Positions 8,129 through 16,843 are shown, counted from the stretch's first letter. The stretch: 64,000 bases of DNA from Herpetosiphon llansteffanensis (GCF_003205875.1 NZ_PUBZ01000076.1:1-64000); one strand, 5' to 3'. Program-made: numbers and translations. The notes: generated from the letters alone by a model not told the origin.

Positions 8129-8896
8129 ATGCCAAGTTTTCAACGTCCAGCAGATTTGGCTTCGGTCGAAATTCTTGGGGTGCGCGTCGATGACGTAACC
8201 ATGGATGAAACGGTCGATTTGATTGCAGCAATGTTGGCTGCTGGCGGCGTGCATCAAATTGCCACAGTTAATCCTGAGTTTGTGATGGCGGCCCAAACCA
8301 ATGTTGCCTTTCGCGCTACCTTGGCAGCAACCAGCCTGTCGGTTCCCGATGGCACTGGTTTGCTGCATGCGGCGCGCTGGCAAGGCAAACAGTTGCGCGC
8401 CAAAGTAACTGGCATCGATTTGACCGAGCGTTTGGCTGCCGAGAGTGCCGAGCGTGGCTGGAAAATCTTTTTGCTCGGCGCAGCCGACGGAGTTGCTACC
8501 AAAGCAGCGGCGGTGCTGCAAGCGCGCTATCCGAAATGCCAGATTGTTGGCACTTGGGCTGGCTCGCCGCGCGAACCAGATCAAGCGGCGATTGCTGCCG
8601 AAATTCGGCGTAGCCAGCCAGAGATTGTGTTGGTGGCCTATGGCGCGCCAGCCCAAGATTTGTGGATTCGGCGTTATGGCGCGCTGCTGGGCATTAAATT
8701 GGGAATCGGCGTTGGTGGCACGTTTGATGATCTGGCTGGTTTGCGACCGCGAGCGCCGCAATGGATGCGCAAATTTGGGCTAGAATGGTTATGGCGATTA
8801 ATTCGGCATCCACAGCGTTGGCGGCGAATTTTTACTGCTGTGGTGCTTTTTGGTTGGGCGGCTTGGCGCGAAGCTCAACGCATCAAACGAGGCTAA
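8129..8896 (+). CDS. WecG/TagA/CpsF-family glycosyltransferase
   Basis: GT26-family transferase of 255 residues that adds N-acetylmannosamine-type sugars to undecaprenyl-linked precursors of cell-surface polymers. Seen: VNPEF near residue 49, the conserved SVPDGTGL loop (about 71-78), KVTGIDL, FLLGAADGV, and the C-terminal GVGGTFDDLAG followed by RAPQWMRKFGLEWLWRL, the amphipathic membrane-anchoring region. Donor and acceptor cannot be told from sequence. It follows hisIE by 2 bases and precedes the zinc-ribbon gene by 4 bases, so the three may be one transcript without a shared pathway. Confidence 0.92.
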   Translation: MPSFQRPADLASVEILGVRVDDVTMDETVDLIAAMLAAGGVHQIATVNPEFVMAAQTNVAFRATLAATSLSVPDGTGLLHAARWQGKQLRAKVTGIDLTERLAAESAERGWKIFLLGAADGVATKAAAVLQARYPKCQIVGTWAGSPREPDQAAIAAEIRRSQPEIVLVAYGAPAQDLWIRRYGALLGIKLGIGVGGTFDDLAGLRPRAPQWMRKFGLEWLWRLIRHPQRWRRIFTAVVLFGWAAWREAQRIKRG

Positions 8897-8900
8897 ATCT

Positions 8901-9491
8901 ATGCAAACAACCGTAGAAGAAGAGTTATTTTGTGTTAATCACCCCAAAGAGGCAACGCTCTTACGCTGCTCGAAATGTTTGAACCCAATGTGTGGGCGCT
9001 GCGCGGTGCGCACACCAGTTGGTTGGCGCTGCCCCGATTGCACTGGTGCGGTCGCTGGCCGCACTGGCTATTATGTGCCAACCTTGCTTAGCCAAGTTAC
9101 CAAGCAACAATACCTCAAAACAATTGCGGCTATGCTTGGGGTGGCTATTCTGGGCGGCATTGCTTGGGGCCAATTTCGCTTGGTTGGTGGTTGGGGTGAT
9201 TGGAGTTTTTGGTTTGTGTTTGCAATTAGCCTCGTGAGCGGCGAAGTCGTTGGCCGAATCTCCAACGAGCGGCGCAACCAGCAACTGATGTGGATTGCAA
9301 GTGCAGGTGTGGTGCTAGCGGCAATCGTCGCGCTGCTTTGGACGTTGGGTGTGAGCAACGAAATTAACCCAAGCCAATGGACGCTCTATCTTGGCGAGCC
9401 ACTTTCGCGGCGTTACCTTGGCCTAACCTTGCCGAATGGATTTTTTGTGGTGTTGGGAGCGCTCTTTGCTGCTCAACGAGTACGCGAGTAA
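8901..9491 (+). CDS. B-box-like zinc-binding membrane protein
   Basis: 196 residues. The N-terminal 50 residues hold a zinc-ribbon-like set of pairs: CVNH, CSKC, CGRC and CPDC. The rest has four to five hydrophobic segments (about 68-90, 97-113, 125-147, 165-190). This layout, a B-box-type zinc finger fused to a small polytopic membrane domain, is frequent in Chloroflexota. Function is unknown. ATG 8901 follows GAGG with suitable spacing. An earlier in-frame start at 8850 lies inside the preceding gene. Confidence 0.75.
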   Translation: MQTTVEEELFCVNHPKEATLLRCSKCLNPMCGRCAVRTPVGWRCPDCTGAVAGRTGYYVPTLLSQVTKQQYLKTIAAMLGVAILGGIAWGQFRLVGGWGDWSFWFVFAISLVSGEVVGRISNERRNQQLMWIASAGVVLAAIVALLWTLGVSNEINPSQWTLYLGEPLSRRYLGLTLPNGFFVVLGALFAAQRVRE

Positions 9492-9492
9492 C

Positions 9493-9873
9493 ATGCATCA
9501 ATTATCATTGATCACCTATCCTGAAGTGTTGGCAGTGGCTCGGTTGGATGTTGGCCAGCAATGGCCTGAATGGGCTATGCAAAGCCCGTTTGTGAGTATA
9601 AGCCGCACCAGCGACGAACTCTCGATCGTGTGTGAAAGCCAGTTTGTGCCAGCAGGTGTACAGGCCGAACGCAATTGGCGTGGCTTGCGGGTGGCAGGCA
9701 GCTTAGATTTTAGTCAAGTAGGGATTTTGGCCAGTTTAGCAGCGCCGCTAGCTCAAGCCCAGATCAGTATTTTTGTGCTATCTACCTACGATACCGATTA
9801 TCTTTTGCTTCGCGAGCACGAATTTAGCGAAGCTGTGGCAGTCTTGACGGCGGCTGGGCATACGATTAGCTGA
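9493..9873 (+). CDS. ACT-domain protein (CASTOR/ACT_7-like)
   Basis: 126-residue cytoplasmic protein with two ACT-like halves. Motifs ELSIVCES, WRGLRVAGSLDFSQVGILASLAAPLAQAQISIFVLSTYDTDYLLL match the small bacterial amino-acid-sensing ACT proteins (quoted here as separate pieces of one region, residues 37-100). Members are thought to bind amino acids as regulators. No catalytic motif is present. It starts 1 base after the previous stop, so the two are coupled, and precedes the GAF-STAS pair by 25 bases. Confidence 0.75.
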   Translation: MHQLSLITYPEVLAVARLDVGQQWPEWAMQSPFVSISRTSDELSIVCESQFVPAGVQAERNWRGLRVAGSLDFSQVGILASLAAPLAQAQISIFVLSTYDTDYLLLREHEFSEAVAVLTAAGHTIS

Positions 9874-9898
9874 ACCGTGGAGCTGAAGGATTTGAGCT

Positions 9899-10807
9899 AT
9901 GCCGACGACTGAGGCGTTGGTACGGGCACGCGCTGAGTTGGAATGTATTCAAGAATTTGGCCGCGTCATTCACACTACCCGTGATCGCTTTGTAGTCTAC
10001 GAATCGTTTTACCATTTGCTTGAGCAGGTTGTGCCGATTGATCAGGGTACGATTAGCTTTTTTGATCAACAACAAGCCTTGCGCCATGTGTATGTGATTG
10101 CCCATCGGCGCGGGAGCTTTGCTGATGAGCCAGTCACGATCAAGCAGCATACGCCGAGCGCCTGGATTTTGCGCCATAAAAAGCCGTTGCTCTTTGACGA
10201 TATTTATAATGCTAGCCATAGCGACATCAACCTTGAGCATGCACTAGGAGCTGATTTCCATCATGCCAGTTCTAGCTGGCTGGGCTTGCCAATTATGCTC
10301 GGCAGCCAAGTTTTGGGCTTGGTCACGATTCAACATCACGAATTGGCGGCCTACGGCGAGCGTGAATTGCAGCTCTTGCAAACCCTCAGTTTAATGCTCG
10401 CCACCACAATTAATCAAATTCAGCGCATCGAACAATTGGAAGTCGTACGTTTAGCCTTGAGTGCCCCGACGATTCCGGTTGATCAACATTTATGGATCGT
10501 GCCCGTGATTGGGCGGGTTGATCAGCAGCGCCTAAGCATTCTGCAAACGATTCTTTTGGGCCATGTCGAACGCCAGCGCATTCGCTATGTTGTGCTGGAT
10601 TTAACTGGCATGCGCTCATTCGACCCGCAAGCAACGGGCTTGTTCAACAAATTAATTGGAGCGTTGCGCTTGTTGGGTGCAACCTGCATCATTAGCGGGG
10701 TGCAAGCTGAAAATAGCGCGGTGCTTAGCCCAATTCTCAGCCAGCATAACGTGGTGGTTGTGCGCGATGTGCAGCAAAGTTTGCGCTATCTCAAGCGCCA
10801 AATTTGA
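9899..10807 (+). CDS. GAF-STAS signalling protein 1 (RsbR-like)
   Basis: 302 residues. A GAF domain (about 15-180; GTISFFD, WLGLPIMLGSQVLGLVTIQ) is followed by a STAS domain (about 195-300; LWIVPVIGRVDQQRL, VVLDLTG, FNKLIGALRLLGA, SGV). The architecture is that of RsbR-type stressosome sensors, where the GAF domain replaces the non-haem globin sensor. In the STAS helix the usual phospho-acceptor position (D-x-S/T-G, 'VD/T') reads MRSFDPQATG, so Thr of QATG is the candidate. The next gene is a paralogue. RsbS and RsbT homologues are encoded at 60.6-61.4 kb. Confidence 0.85.
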   Translation: MPTTEALVRARAELECIQEFGRVIHTTRDRFVVYESFYHLLEQVVPIDQGTISFFDQQQALRHVYVIAHRRGSFADEPVTIKQHTPSAWILRHKKPLLFDDIYNASHSDINLEHALGADFHHASSSWLGLPIMLGSQVLGLVTIQHHELAAYGERELQLLQTLSLMLATTINQIQRIEQLEVVRLALSAPTIPVDQHLWIVPVIGRVDQQRLSILQTILLGHVERQRIRYVVLDLTGMRSFDPQATGLFNKLIGALRLLGATCIISGVQAENSAVLSPILSQHNVVVVRDVQQSLRYLKRQI

Positions 10808-10818
10808 GCGAGGTGTGT

Positions 10819-11742
10819 ATGAGTGTGTATGAAGGCAGCCGCCATCATCAGCCGGTGGCCCAAACGATTGTGGCGATTCACGAATTGATTCGAGCAATTT
10901 TGCTGCCGCGTGATTTGGCTGATGTGTGTCGCACAATTTTTCAGCAATTGCATAACGTTTTGCAATTCGATGCTGGCTTTATCGAGCACTATCAGCCCAA
11001 AACCGATACCATGCAAACGATCTACTCGATTGACGAGGGCATTGAGAAAACCGAGCCGTATACGTGGGATTATCGGCGCTCCAAAGTAGTAGCTTGGATT
11101 ATTGCCAACCGCCAATTGATACGCTTTGATGATTTGCATGAAGATTTGAGCAAACGATTTAGCATCGAAAACACCCGCAGTTTTGGCCAAACAGAAAAAC
11201 GTTCGCGAGCATGGATGAGCGTGCCATTGCTGATTGGCGACGATTTTATTGGGGTTTTGAATATTCAAAGTTACCAAGCTGCTTTGTATGGCGAGTTTGA
11301 AGAAGCTTTACTGACCACGGTTGCTAGCTCGGTGGCCTTGGCCCTCGATAACGCCCAAGTATTGGCTGAGCTTGAGCTTGAAGTGAGCGAGCTTGATATT
11401 CCACGCATCCCGCTTTCCGATGATGTGTTGATTGTGCCATTAATTGGCGTGCTTGATCGTTTGCGTTGGGAAAACCTGACCCAGACAATTCTCGAAACCT
11501 TGCGCGAGCGTGGCAATGAGCATGTGTTGCTTGATGGTAGCGGCCTGCTGACCTTCGACCCCGATGCAATTCAAGCGATTAGTACGATTGTCAAAGCGAT
11601 TGAACTGATCGGAGCCAAAAGCATGCTGATTGGCTTGCGCCCAAGTTTGATCGAAGGCCTAATTCGGGCTGGCATTCATCTCAAGAATATTCGCACCGCC
11701 CGCGATTTGCCCATGGGCTTGGCGATGTTGGGCATTCGCTAA
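10819..11742 (+). CDS. GAF-STAS signalling protein 2 (RsbR-like)
   Basis: 307-residue paralogue of the preceding protein with the same order: GAF (about 15-190; WMSVPLLIGDDFIGVLNIQ) then STAS (about 205-305; VLIVPLIGVLDRLRW, VLLDGSGLLTFDPDA, IVKAIELIGAKSMLIGL). The usual Ser/Thr phospho-acceptor position reads FDPDA-I-Q, i.e. no Ser/Thr, which differs from paralogue 1 (FDPQATG). ATG 10819 has GAGG upstream; a TTG at 10804 overlaps the previous stop. Its stop abuts the convergent membrane-protein array. Confidence 0.83.
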   Translation: MSVYEGSRHHQPVAQTIVAIHELIRAILLPRDLADVCRTIFQQLHNVLQFDAGFIEHYQPKTDTMQTIYSIDEGIEKTEPYTWDYRRSKVVAWIIANRQLIRFDDLHEDLSKRFSIENTRSFGQTEKRSRAWMSVPLLIGDDFIGVLNIQSYQAALYGEFEEALLTTVASSVALALDNAQVLAELELEVSELDIPRIPLSDDVLIVPLIGVLDRLRWENLTQTILETLRERGNEHVLLDGSGLLTFDPDAIQAISTIVKAIELIGAKSMLIGLRPSLIEGLIRAGIHLKNIRTARDLPMGLAMLGIR

Positions 11743-12435
11743 TTAGCGAAGGTTATTGATAATTATGCCCATTCCAAGCCCGACAATGAGCGTACCCATG
11801 CCAGTCCAGGTTGCGATTGCGATTAGTGGCCAGTGCCACGCATGGATGAGGATGGTGCGTAGTTGCCTCCATTGAAAGTAACTAATGCCAGTTGAAATTA
11901 TCAGGAACGTGGTAAAAACGATCCATAGGTAATTTATCGATGGATCTGGGTCTGAGCGTTGCATAATCGATATGATAATCACAGATACTACCAAAAATGC
12001 TGCGCCAAGCCCACTTACTGCACTCTCTGCAACCCATGATTTAACCGCTACTTGCTGATACAAGGCAGCCCGTTGAATTATACTGGCAACGCCGATGGTC
12101 AGAAAGAGCGGGAAACCGAGCAATATAGCAATCGCTTGCACTCCTGCCACATTAAACGAGAGCTTCTCGACAAATTGCTGTAATCCGTTGCGTACTGTAT
12201 GTGAAATAAGTGCCATTACAAACGTGCCTAAGAGCATGCTCATGCAACTTAAGCTAAACGCTAAAATGTTGTAGCCAACCCAGCGCCGCCAACGCTTGGG
12301 TGCATTGATCGTGTTATCAACGGCGATTGGCACCCGATAGCTTGGTTGCATTTGCTGCTGATCATAAACCTGATACTGATAATTGGCATTTGGTGATTGC
12401 TGCTCATTGGCTAGGTCTGGTGGTTCTTCATGCAT
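11743..12435 (-). CDS. Y-x-VP membrane protein family, member 1
   Basis: 230 residues, family not recognised. A Gln/Pro-rich soluble N-terminus (1-50) contains SYRVP, then PKRWRRWVGYN and four to five hydrophobic segments (about 52-75, 98-120, 135-158, 170-187, 200-225). It shares with its neighbours the Y-x-V-P motif, the RWxxW-x-x-N entry to the first membrane segment, a conserved ISYFQWRQLR turn and the terminal AWHWPLIAIATWTGMGTLIVG helix. ATG 12435 has AGGAG 6 bases upstream; the in-frame TTG 12450 lies on the stop of member 2. It is the last gene of the eight-gene array. Confidence 0.8.
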   Translation of the reverse strand: MHEEPPDLANEQQSPNANYQYQVYDQQQMQPSYRVPIAVDNTINAPKRWRRWVGYNILAFSLSCMSMLLGTFVMALISHTVRNGLQQFVEKLSFNVAGVQAIAILLGFPLFLTIGVASIIQRAALYQQVAVKSWVAESAVSGLGAAFLVVSVIIISIMQRSDPDPSINYLWIVFTTFLIISTGISYFQWRQLRTILIHAWHWPLIAIATWTGMGTLIVGLGMGIIINNLR

Positions 12436-12450
12436 CTGCTGCTCCTGCAA

Positions 12451-12762
12451 TTAGCCTTCGATTAATGATTTTAGGAAGCCGACTAAAATACAGAGAATCG
12501 GCACGATGATACAGCTGGCCATAATTGCTAGCAAAACATAGATCAGCCCACAGCCCCAGCGTTTAACGTGCTGCCCTCGGGCATTAGGGATTGCTGGCAC
12601 AAAATAACCGAGTTGAGGATTATTGCGTGCATACTGCTGCTTATCATAAGGATATGGATGGCGACCATACTCATAGGGTTCGCTGATTGTGATGATTGGT
12701 TCTTGGCTATCAACTTTAATAATTGGTTGCGGTGGCTCAATTGGTGGTTGATCTTCGCTCAT
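12451..12762 (-). CDS. Y-x-VP membrane protein family, member 2 (short form)
   Basis: 103 residues. The Pro-rich N-terminus contains GYFVPAIPN followed by VKRWGCGLIYVLL and one hydrophobic stretch (about 68-98), with nothing of the later membrane helices or the QW turn. It therefore keeps the family head but only the first membrane unit. It could be a natural short member or a remnant of deletion. A good ribosome binding site (GGAGCAAGCG before ATG) suggests it is translated. Members 1 and 2 are essentially contiguous, and a MITE-like repeat separates them from member 3. Confidence 0.65.
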   Translation of the reverse strand: MSEDQPPIEPPQPIIKVDSQEPIITISEPYEYGRHPYPYDKQQYARNNPQLGYFVPAIPNARGQHVKRWGCGLIYVLLAIMASCIIVPILCILVGFLKSLIEG

Positions 12763-12776
12763 CGCTTGCTCCTAGC

Positions 12777-13088
12777 TGTACTGGTACATCAGGTTAACCT
12801 CGGTTTGATCCTCTCGCCCGTGCGTGGGGCTTTAACACGCTCATTCTGCGCACTGCGTCGGGGAAAACGCGGGTGCTCCTCCTCGCCCGCGTCCAGTGGG
12901 AGAGGGGGCTGTCAAGGGTAGGTTGTGAAGATCCCCTCACCCCAACCCCTCTCCCGTGCGCGGGCGAGGGGTTTTACTCCCGTGGTTCGCTCTCAATTCC
13001 TTGAAAAAACGCATGCTCCTCCTCGCCCGCGTCCAGTGGGAGAGGGGGCTGGGGGGTGAGGGACCATGGTTGCCAATCCAATGAACCA
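12777..13088. mobile_element. MITE-like repeat, double copy
   Basis: It begins with TGTACTGGT (12777-12785), like the element at 5505, and ends in TTGCCAATCCAATGAACCA directly against the stop codon of member 3. The interior contains the core unit twice: CTCCTCGCCCGCGTCCAGTGG occurs near 12881 and again near 13019 (20 of its bases quoted as separate halves), with opposed C-rich and G-rich arms. A CAAGGGTAGG end motif of the 3261 family is embedded near 12914. Nested insertion or recombination between copies is likely. No gene. Confidence 0.65.
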
Positions 13089-13700
13089 TTAGAAATAGCT
13101 GCTTACGAGAGAGCCAATTCCTATTCCCAGAACGAACGTGCCGATGCCTGTCCAGATGGCGATGCTGACGACGACCCATTGCCATGCATGCTCGACTTTT
13201 TTGCGTAGTTCAATCCATTGTACCCAGCTAATGATACTGGAGGCAAGCACAAAGCCTTGAAACATGAAGCTAATATAATTGTCAAGCGCTGGAAATTTGA
13301 TTGGCAGCTGATCATGGAGCCAAGCAAGCAAGGCAAGTGTGCCAACAATTGTGCTGTAGTTAACCCAAGTACTACGTTTAATCCCTTCTTCCATTGTTGC
13401 CCACTGAAGTAGCGTGACGAGATAGATGGTTATAAATGTAGGAATACCAACCATCATGATAAAGATTAACCCATCCGACATGGGTGCTTGGCCAGCAGAA
13501 CCAGAATCTTTGAGTGTTCCAAAAATGAACATACAGCCAGCAACCAAGCTTGGAAATAGGATGCAGCTTAGCCCAAAGCCAAAACAATTGATCGCAATCC
13601 ACTGCATCCAATGATTTGGTTGAACAGGATCTGCTGGCTGAGCCGCTGGAACGTAATAATTAGGTTTATTTGATGTAATTGGTTCTGGTTCTTCGCTCAT
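13089..13700 (-). CDS. Y-x-VP membrane protein family, member 3
   Basis: 203 residues. The N-terminus MSEEPEP...NYYVPAAQ is followed by HWMQWIAINCFGFGLSC and hydrophobic segments at about 34-60, 78-98, 110-128, 140-160 and 172-198. Conserved blocks: LLQWATMEEGIKRSTWVN, SIISWVQWIELRKKVEHAWQW and SIAIWTGIGTFVLGIGIG. It is closest to member 4. ATG 13700 follows AAGGGGA; an upstream in-frame start at 13727 is inside the member 4 stop region. Function unknown. Confidence 0.8.
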   Translation of the reverse strand: MSEEPEPITSNKPNYYVPAAQPADPVQPNHWMQWIAINCFGFGLSCILFPSLVAGCMFIFGTLKDSGSAGQAPMSDGLIFIMMVGIPTFITIYLVTLLQWATMEEGIKRSTWVNYSTIVGTLALLAWLHDQLPIKFPALDNYISFMFQGFVLASSIISWVQWIELRKKVEHAWQWVVVSIAIWTGIGTFVLGIGIGSLVSSYF

Positions 13701-13716
13701 CTGATTCCCCTTTTGG

Positions 13717-14334
13717 TTATTTCCCACTCATAGCTTTTAGCGCATAGATAATCCCACCCCCAAGAACCAGCGTGCCGATGCCTGTCCAGATGCCAATGCT
13801 TATGAGCATCCATAACCAGGCACGCTGAGTTGTTTTGCGCAGTTCGAGCCATTGCACCCAACTAATAATGCTGGAGATAAGCGCAAAGCTCTGAAATACG
13901 AATAATGTATAGTCGCCAAGCGAGGGAAATGTGATTGGCAGTTTGTAATAGATCCACGCAAGCACGCCAACTGTGCCAACGGTGGCGCTGTTGTTGAGCC
14001 ACGTTGATCGATTAATTCCATCGCCAACGACCGACCATTGCAGCAAACTTGCAGCATAGATGCTTGCGAATGCAGGCACTCCGACCACAAAAATGAGGCT
14101 AAAACTCTTGGATATTGGGGCTTGTGTGGGAGATGCTGTGCGGTCGAAAGCGCCAAAAATAAAAATACAGCCAACCACCAACAAGGCAAATATTAAGCAG
14201 CTCAACCCAAACGCGAAACAATGAATCGCAATCCACCCTTCCACGTTATTCGATTCATCATTATCTGCAACTAGGGCTGATGGCACGTAATAATGAGGTT
14301 TCGTTGGGTTCGGTGGCGTTTGCTCTTCGCTCAT
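13717..14334 (-). CDS. Y-x-VP membrane protein family, member 4
   Basis: 205 residues. MSEEQTPPNPTKP then HYYVPSAL, VEGWIAIHCFAFGLSC, and the same set of hydrophobic segments as member 3, with SLLQWSVVGDGINRSTWLN, ISWVQWLELRK, AWLWMLISIGIWTGIGTLVLG. The N-terminal 14 residues are nearly identical to member 5, indicating recent duplication. GGAGTAACC precedes ATG 14334. The gap to member 3 is 16 bases. Confidence 0.8.
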   Translation of the reverse strand: MSEEQTPPNPTKPHYYVPSALVADNDESNNVEGWIAIHCFAFGLSCLIFALLVVGCIFIFGAFDRTASPTQAPISKSFSLIFVVGVPAFASIYAASLLQWSVVGDGINRSTWLNNSATVGTVGVLAWIYYKLPITFPSLGDYTLFVFQSFALISSIISWVQWLELRKTTQRAWLWMLISIGIWTGIGTLVLGGGIIYALKAMSGK

Positions 14335-14349
14335 TGGTTACTCCTTCGG

Positions 14350-14973
14350 CTAGTGGCGCATTAAATTGCGTAGCCAAAAGCCCAAGCCAGCCCCCCAAAT
14401 CAAGCTGCCTAAAGTTGTCCAGGTAAGGATAGAGATTAATCCCCATTGCCAAGCGTTATCAACCAACTGGCGAATTCCACGCCATTGAATCCAACTAATT
14501 GCGCTTGAAGTAAACCCAAAAATAAAGAAAATCGCCCAGATATAGCTGGCGAGGGTTGTTGGCTCGTTCTTGGACAGAATCAGATACCCAATTCCAACAA
14601 AGCTCAATGTTCCAAGGGTTGCACTATTAAGGCTCCAGAAGAGCCGCTTGAAATGGTGCTTAATCGCCAAACTTTGCAGCAAACTGGCAATCCAGATTGT
14701 GATAAACACGGGAATTATGAGGATGATCCACAGATTGGGTTGCAGCGCCCGCTGGCCGTTGATCAGTGGTAGTTGCACATTGATCGATCCAATGCTGAAG
14801 ATGAACGTAAGGTTGAGCACTGGATAGATGATGCTACTGACGAAAAATGCTAAACAATTTATCCCCAGCCAAGCGAGCCAGTGCCTTGGTTGCTTGTGGG
14901 CTACAAGCTGGGTCGCTGGAACGTAATATGTCGGTTTCGTTGGGTTCGGTGGCGTTTGCGGTTCTTCACTCAT
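14350..14973 (-). CDS. Y-x-VP membrane protein family, member 5
   Basis: 207 residues. MSEEPQTPPNPTKP then TYYVPATQ, RHWLAWLGINCLAFFVSS, membrane segments about 35-60, 78-98, 113-130, 142-160 and 175-200, with SLLQSLAIKHHFKR, ISWIQWRGIRQ and NAWQWGLISILTWTTLGSLIWG. It shows the family plan with lower similarity than members 3 and 4. The gap to member 4 is 15 bases, so members 5, 4 and 3 are probably one transcript. Function unknown. Confidence 0.8.
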   Translation of the reverse strand: MSEEPQTPPNPTKPTYYVPATQLVAHKQPRHWLAWLGINCLAFFVSSIIYPVLNLTFIFSIGSINVQLPLINGQRALQPNLWIILIIPVFITIWIASLLQSLAIKHHFKRLFWSLNSATLGTLSFVGIGYLILSKNEPTTLASYIWAIFFIFGFTSSAISWIQWRGIRQLVDNAWQWGLISILTWTTLGSLIWGAGLGFWLRNLMRH

Positions 14974-15032
14974 CAACTCAACTCCTTACCATTGGCTTGA
15001 ATCTGAAATTAAGCAGTATTACCAAACAGGTA

Positions 15033-15659
15033 TCATAGTAGCAACACCAATGCAAGGAGCAGGCTGCCAAGGAGGATGCTCATGCTGCTCCAGGTTAAAC
15101 TGCTGATCCAAACCCAATCGCGCGGATATTCGACAACAGCTTGAATTTCAAGCCCTTGAATTAATGCTGTGCCAAACGAGGTTATGCTAAAAACGATCAA
15201 TAAGGAAATAATCAGCGTAAAACCGTAATGTTGGTTGAGGCTTTGGAGGCTAAACTGAGCCAAAAACATACTTGTTGGTAGCAGCAGCCCAGCTGTCAAG
15301 GCCGATTTGGCGACCCAAGGCCTGCGTGGGATCGCAGCACCAAAGGCTGTATGTTGGATCATGGCAACGGGAATAGCAGTTAATGCTGCCATGATTCCCA
15401 AACCGAGCATAAAAAATAACAGATTTTCGCTGTCTAGCTGGTCAAATATCAACGGGTGCATGTTTTGGATAAAAGTAGCAATGATCACAATAATTGGAAA
15501 GATTATGATTGCGCCAAAGCAAGCCACGCCATTAACTGCAACCCAGCGTTTCCAACGATTTGGCTGATTGAGGTTGGTTAACCGCGCAATCGGCACATGA
15601 TAGCCTTGGGGCGAATCGGCACTTACTCGCTGCTGAGGATTAATCGGTGGTTCGAGCAT
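15033..15659 (-). CDS. Y-x-VP membrane protein family, member 6
   Basis: 208 residues. N-terminal GYHVPIARL, then RWKRWVAVNGVACFG and hydrophobic segments at about 42-65, 82-106, 118-138, 147-168 and 180-207. The conserved turn reads SFGTALIQGLEIQAVVEYPRDW, which matches member 7 ([22 protein letters not shown]) more closely than the QW form of members 1-5. The array therefore holds at least two subgroups (1-5 and 6-8). ATG 15659 follows GAGAGG. Confidence 0.8.
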   Translation of the reverse strand: MLEPPINPQQRVSADSPQGYHVPIARLTNLNQPNRWKRWVAVNGVACFGAIIIFPIIVIIATFIQNMHPLIFDQLDSENLLFFMLGLGIMAALTAIPVAMIQHTAFGAAIPRRPWVAKSALTAGLLLPTSMFLAQFSLQSLNQHYGFTLIISLLIVFSITSFGTALIQGLEIQAVVEYPRDWVWISSLTWSSMSILLGSLLLALVLLL

Positions 15660-15794
15660 AAAAACCTCTCTTTTCTCTCGATAGGTTTGCTGATTAATTA
15701 GGTGTGCTGGGTTTCTTCGCTCTGTGTCGCTGAGGAAACCCGAGCTGGATTGGCGCTAGGCTCAATCCAGCGCTGCTCGCTACTGGGCTGTGGT

Positions 15795-16751
15795 TTAGAT
15801 TTGGCCTGCCATTGCCATCGCAAAGAAGCCAAACATGCCGCCAACCACCAAACCACCAAGGATTGTCCAGGTTAGCCCAGTGGTGATAAGCCATTGCATT
15901 GGCCTTTGTGCAACTTCTTGGACTTCAAGATATTGCACAAAGGCTGTTCCAAACGAGGTCACGGCAAAAATAAACGTTACCATGAGCATATAAATCAAAA
16001 AATTGCCCTCGCCAATTGGCGACAGCTGAAGTAGCTCTCCAATGAGAAAGGTGCTGAGCGGCAGTAAAATTCCAACTGCGAGCGCTGTTTTGGCAATCCA
16101 TGGCCACAACGAAACTTTACTATACAAGGCTCCACGTTGAATCAAGGCCACAACTGCGGCAGTAATCGCGCCAGATAAACCATAAATAATAAACCCAACC
16201 AGGTTTGTATTTTCTAAATTGTCAAAATTTTGAAAATTTGAAGTTGTGTCGGCAGCAATAATGATCGCAAGGATAAAAAAGAGAGTGATGAAGGTTGTTG
16301 CTGCGACGAAAAAACCGAGCACATTCATACCGACCCAGCGCGTCCCTCGGTCGGGTGCGTTAATATCGGCCATGATCGGTTGCGGCCCCATATACGCAGG
16401 GTTGCCATACACAACTGGTTGTTGTTGATAGCCATAGGGCGCTTGCGGTTGACCATAACCTTGTTGTTGAACATACGGCGCTTGTGGCTGACCATAGGGT
16501 GCTTGCGGTTGGCCATAGGGTGCTTGCGGTTGACCATAACCTTGTGGTTGGTAGCCTTGTGGTTGACCATAGGGCGCTTGCGGTTGGTAGCCTTGTTGCT
16601 GGCCATAGCCATATGGTGCCGGATTCGCTGGCAACTCTTGGCTTGATCCATCAAAGGCCCTCGTTACTTGGGGCTGGAGCGCTTGGGTTGGAATTGGTTG
16701 GTCTAGGTTGGCGGGATTTATAGGCGTGGTTGGGGGAATGCGATCAGACAT
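15795..16751 (-). CDS. Y-x-VP membrane protein family, member 7, with QPQAPYG repeats
   Basis: 318 residues. Residues 1-150 are a low-complexity region built of Gln-Pro-Gln-Ala-Pro-Tyr-Gly units, a prion-like or adhesive-type tract, ending at [18 protein letters not shown]. The C-terminal 165 residues are the family membrane domain with [15 protein letters not shown] and [21 protein letters not shown]. The Y-x-VP motif is degenerate here. ATG 16751 is preceded by AGGAG; an upstream in-frame start at 16919 would enter the neighbouring gene. The soluble region is expected to be cytoplasmic because no signal peptide precedes it. Confidence 0.8.
   Translation of the reverse strand: MSDRIPPTTPINPANLDQPIPTQALQPQVTRAFDGSSQELPANPAPYGYGQQQGYQPQAPYGQPQGYQPQGYGQPQAPYGQPQAPYGQPQAPYVQQQGYGQPQAPYGYQQQPVVYGNPAYMGPQPIMADINAPDRGTRWVGMNVLGFFVAATTFITLFFILAIIIAADTTSNFQNFDNLENTNLVGFIIYGLSGAITAAVVALIQRGALYSKVSLWPWIAKTALAVGILLPLSTFLIGELLQLSPIGEGNFLIYMLMVTFIFAVTSFGTAFVQYLEVQEVAQRPMQWLITTGLTWTILGGLVVGGMFGFFAMAMAGQI
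16436..16613 (-). repeat. In-frame repeat region encoding (QPQAPYG)n
   Basis: Units of 24-30 bases (TTGCGGTTGACCATAGGGTG type) repeat about six to seven times within member 7. Length variation by slippage between strains is likely, and short-read assembly may have miscounted units. Confidence 0.8.
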
Positions 16752-16843
16752 AAACACATCTCCTGATAGATCCAGCGCGTTGCGCAGGCTTGAATTTGGA
16801 ATTAGCTGCTTAGCAATTGTAGCACTAATGCAATTGAGCGTGC

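Noticed and set aside
16380-16723. Open frames on the plus strand opposite the QPQAPYG repeat
   Set aside because: Low-complexity by-products of the repeat; the minus strand frame belongs to a clear family.
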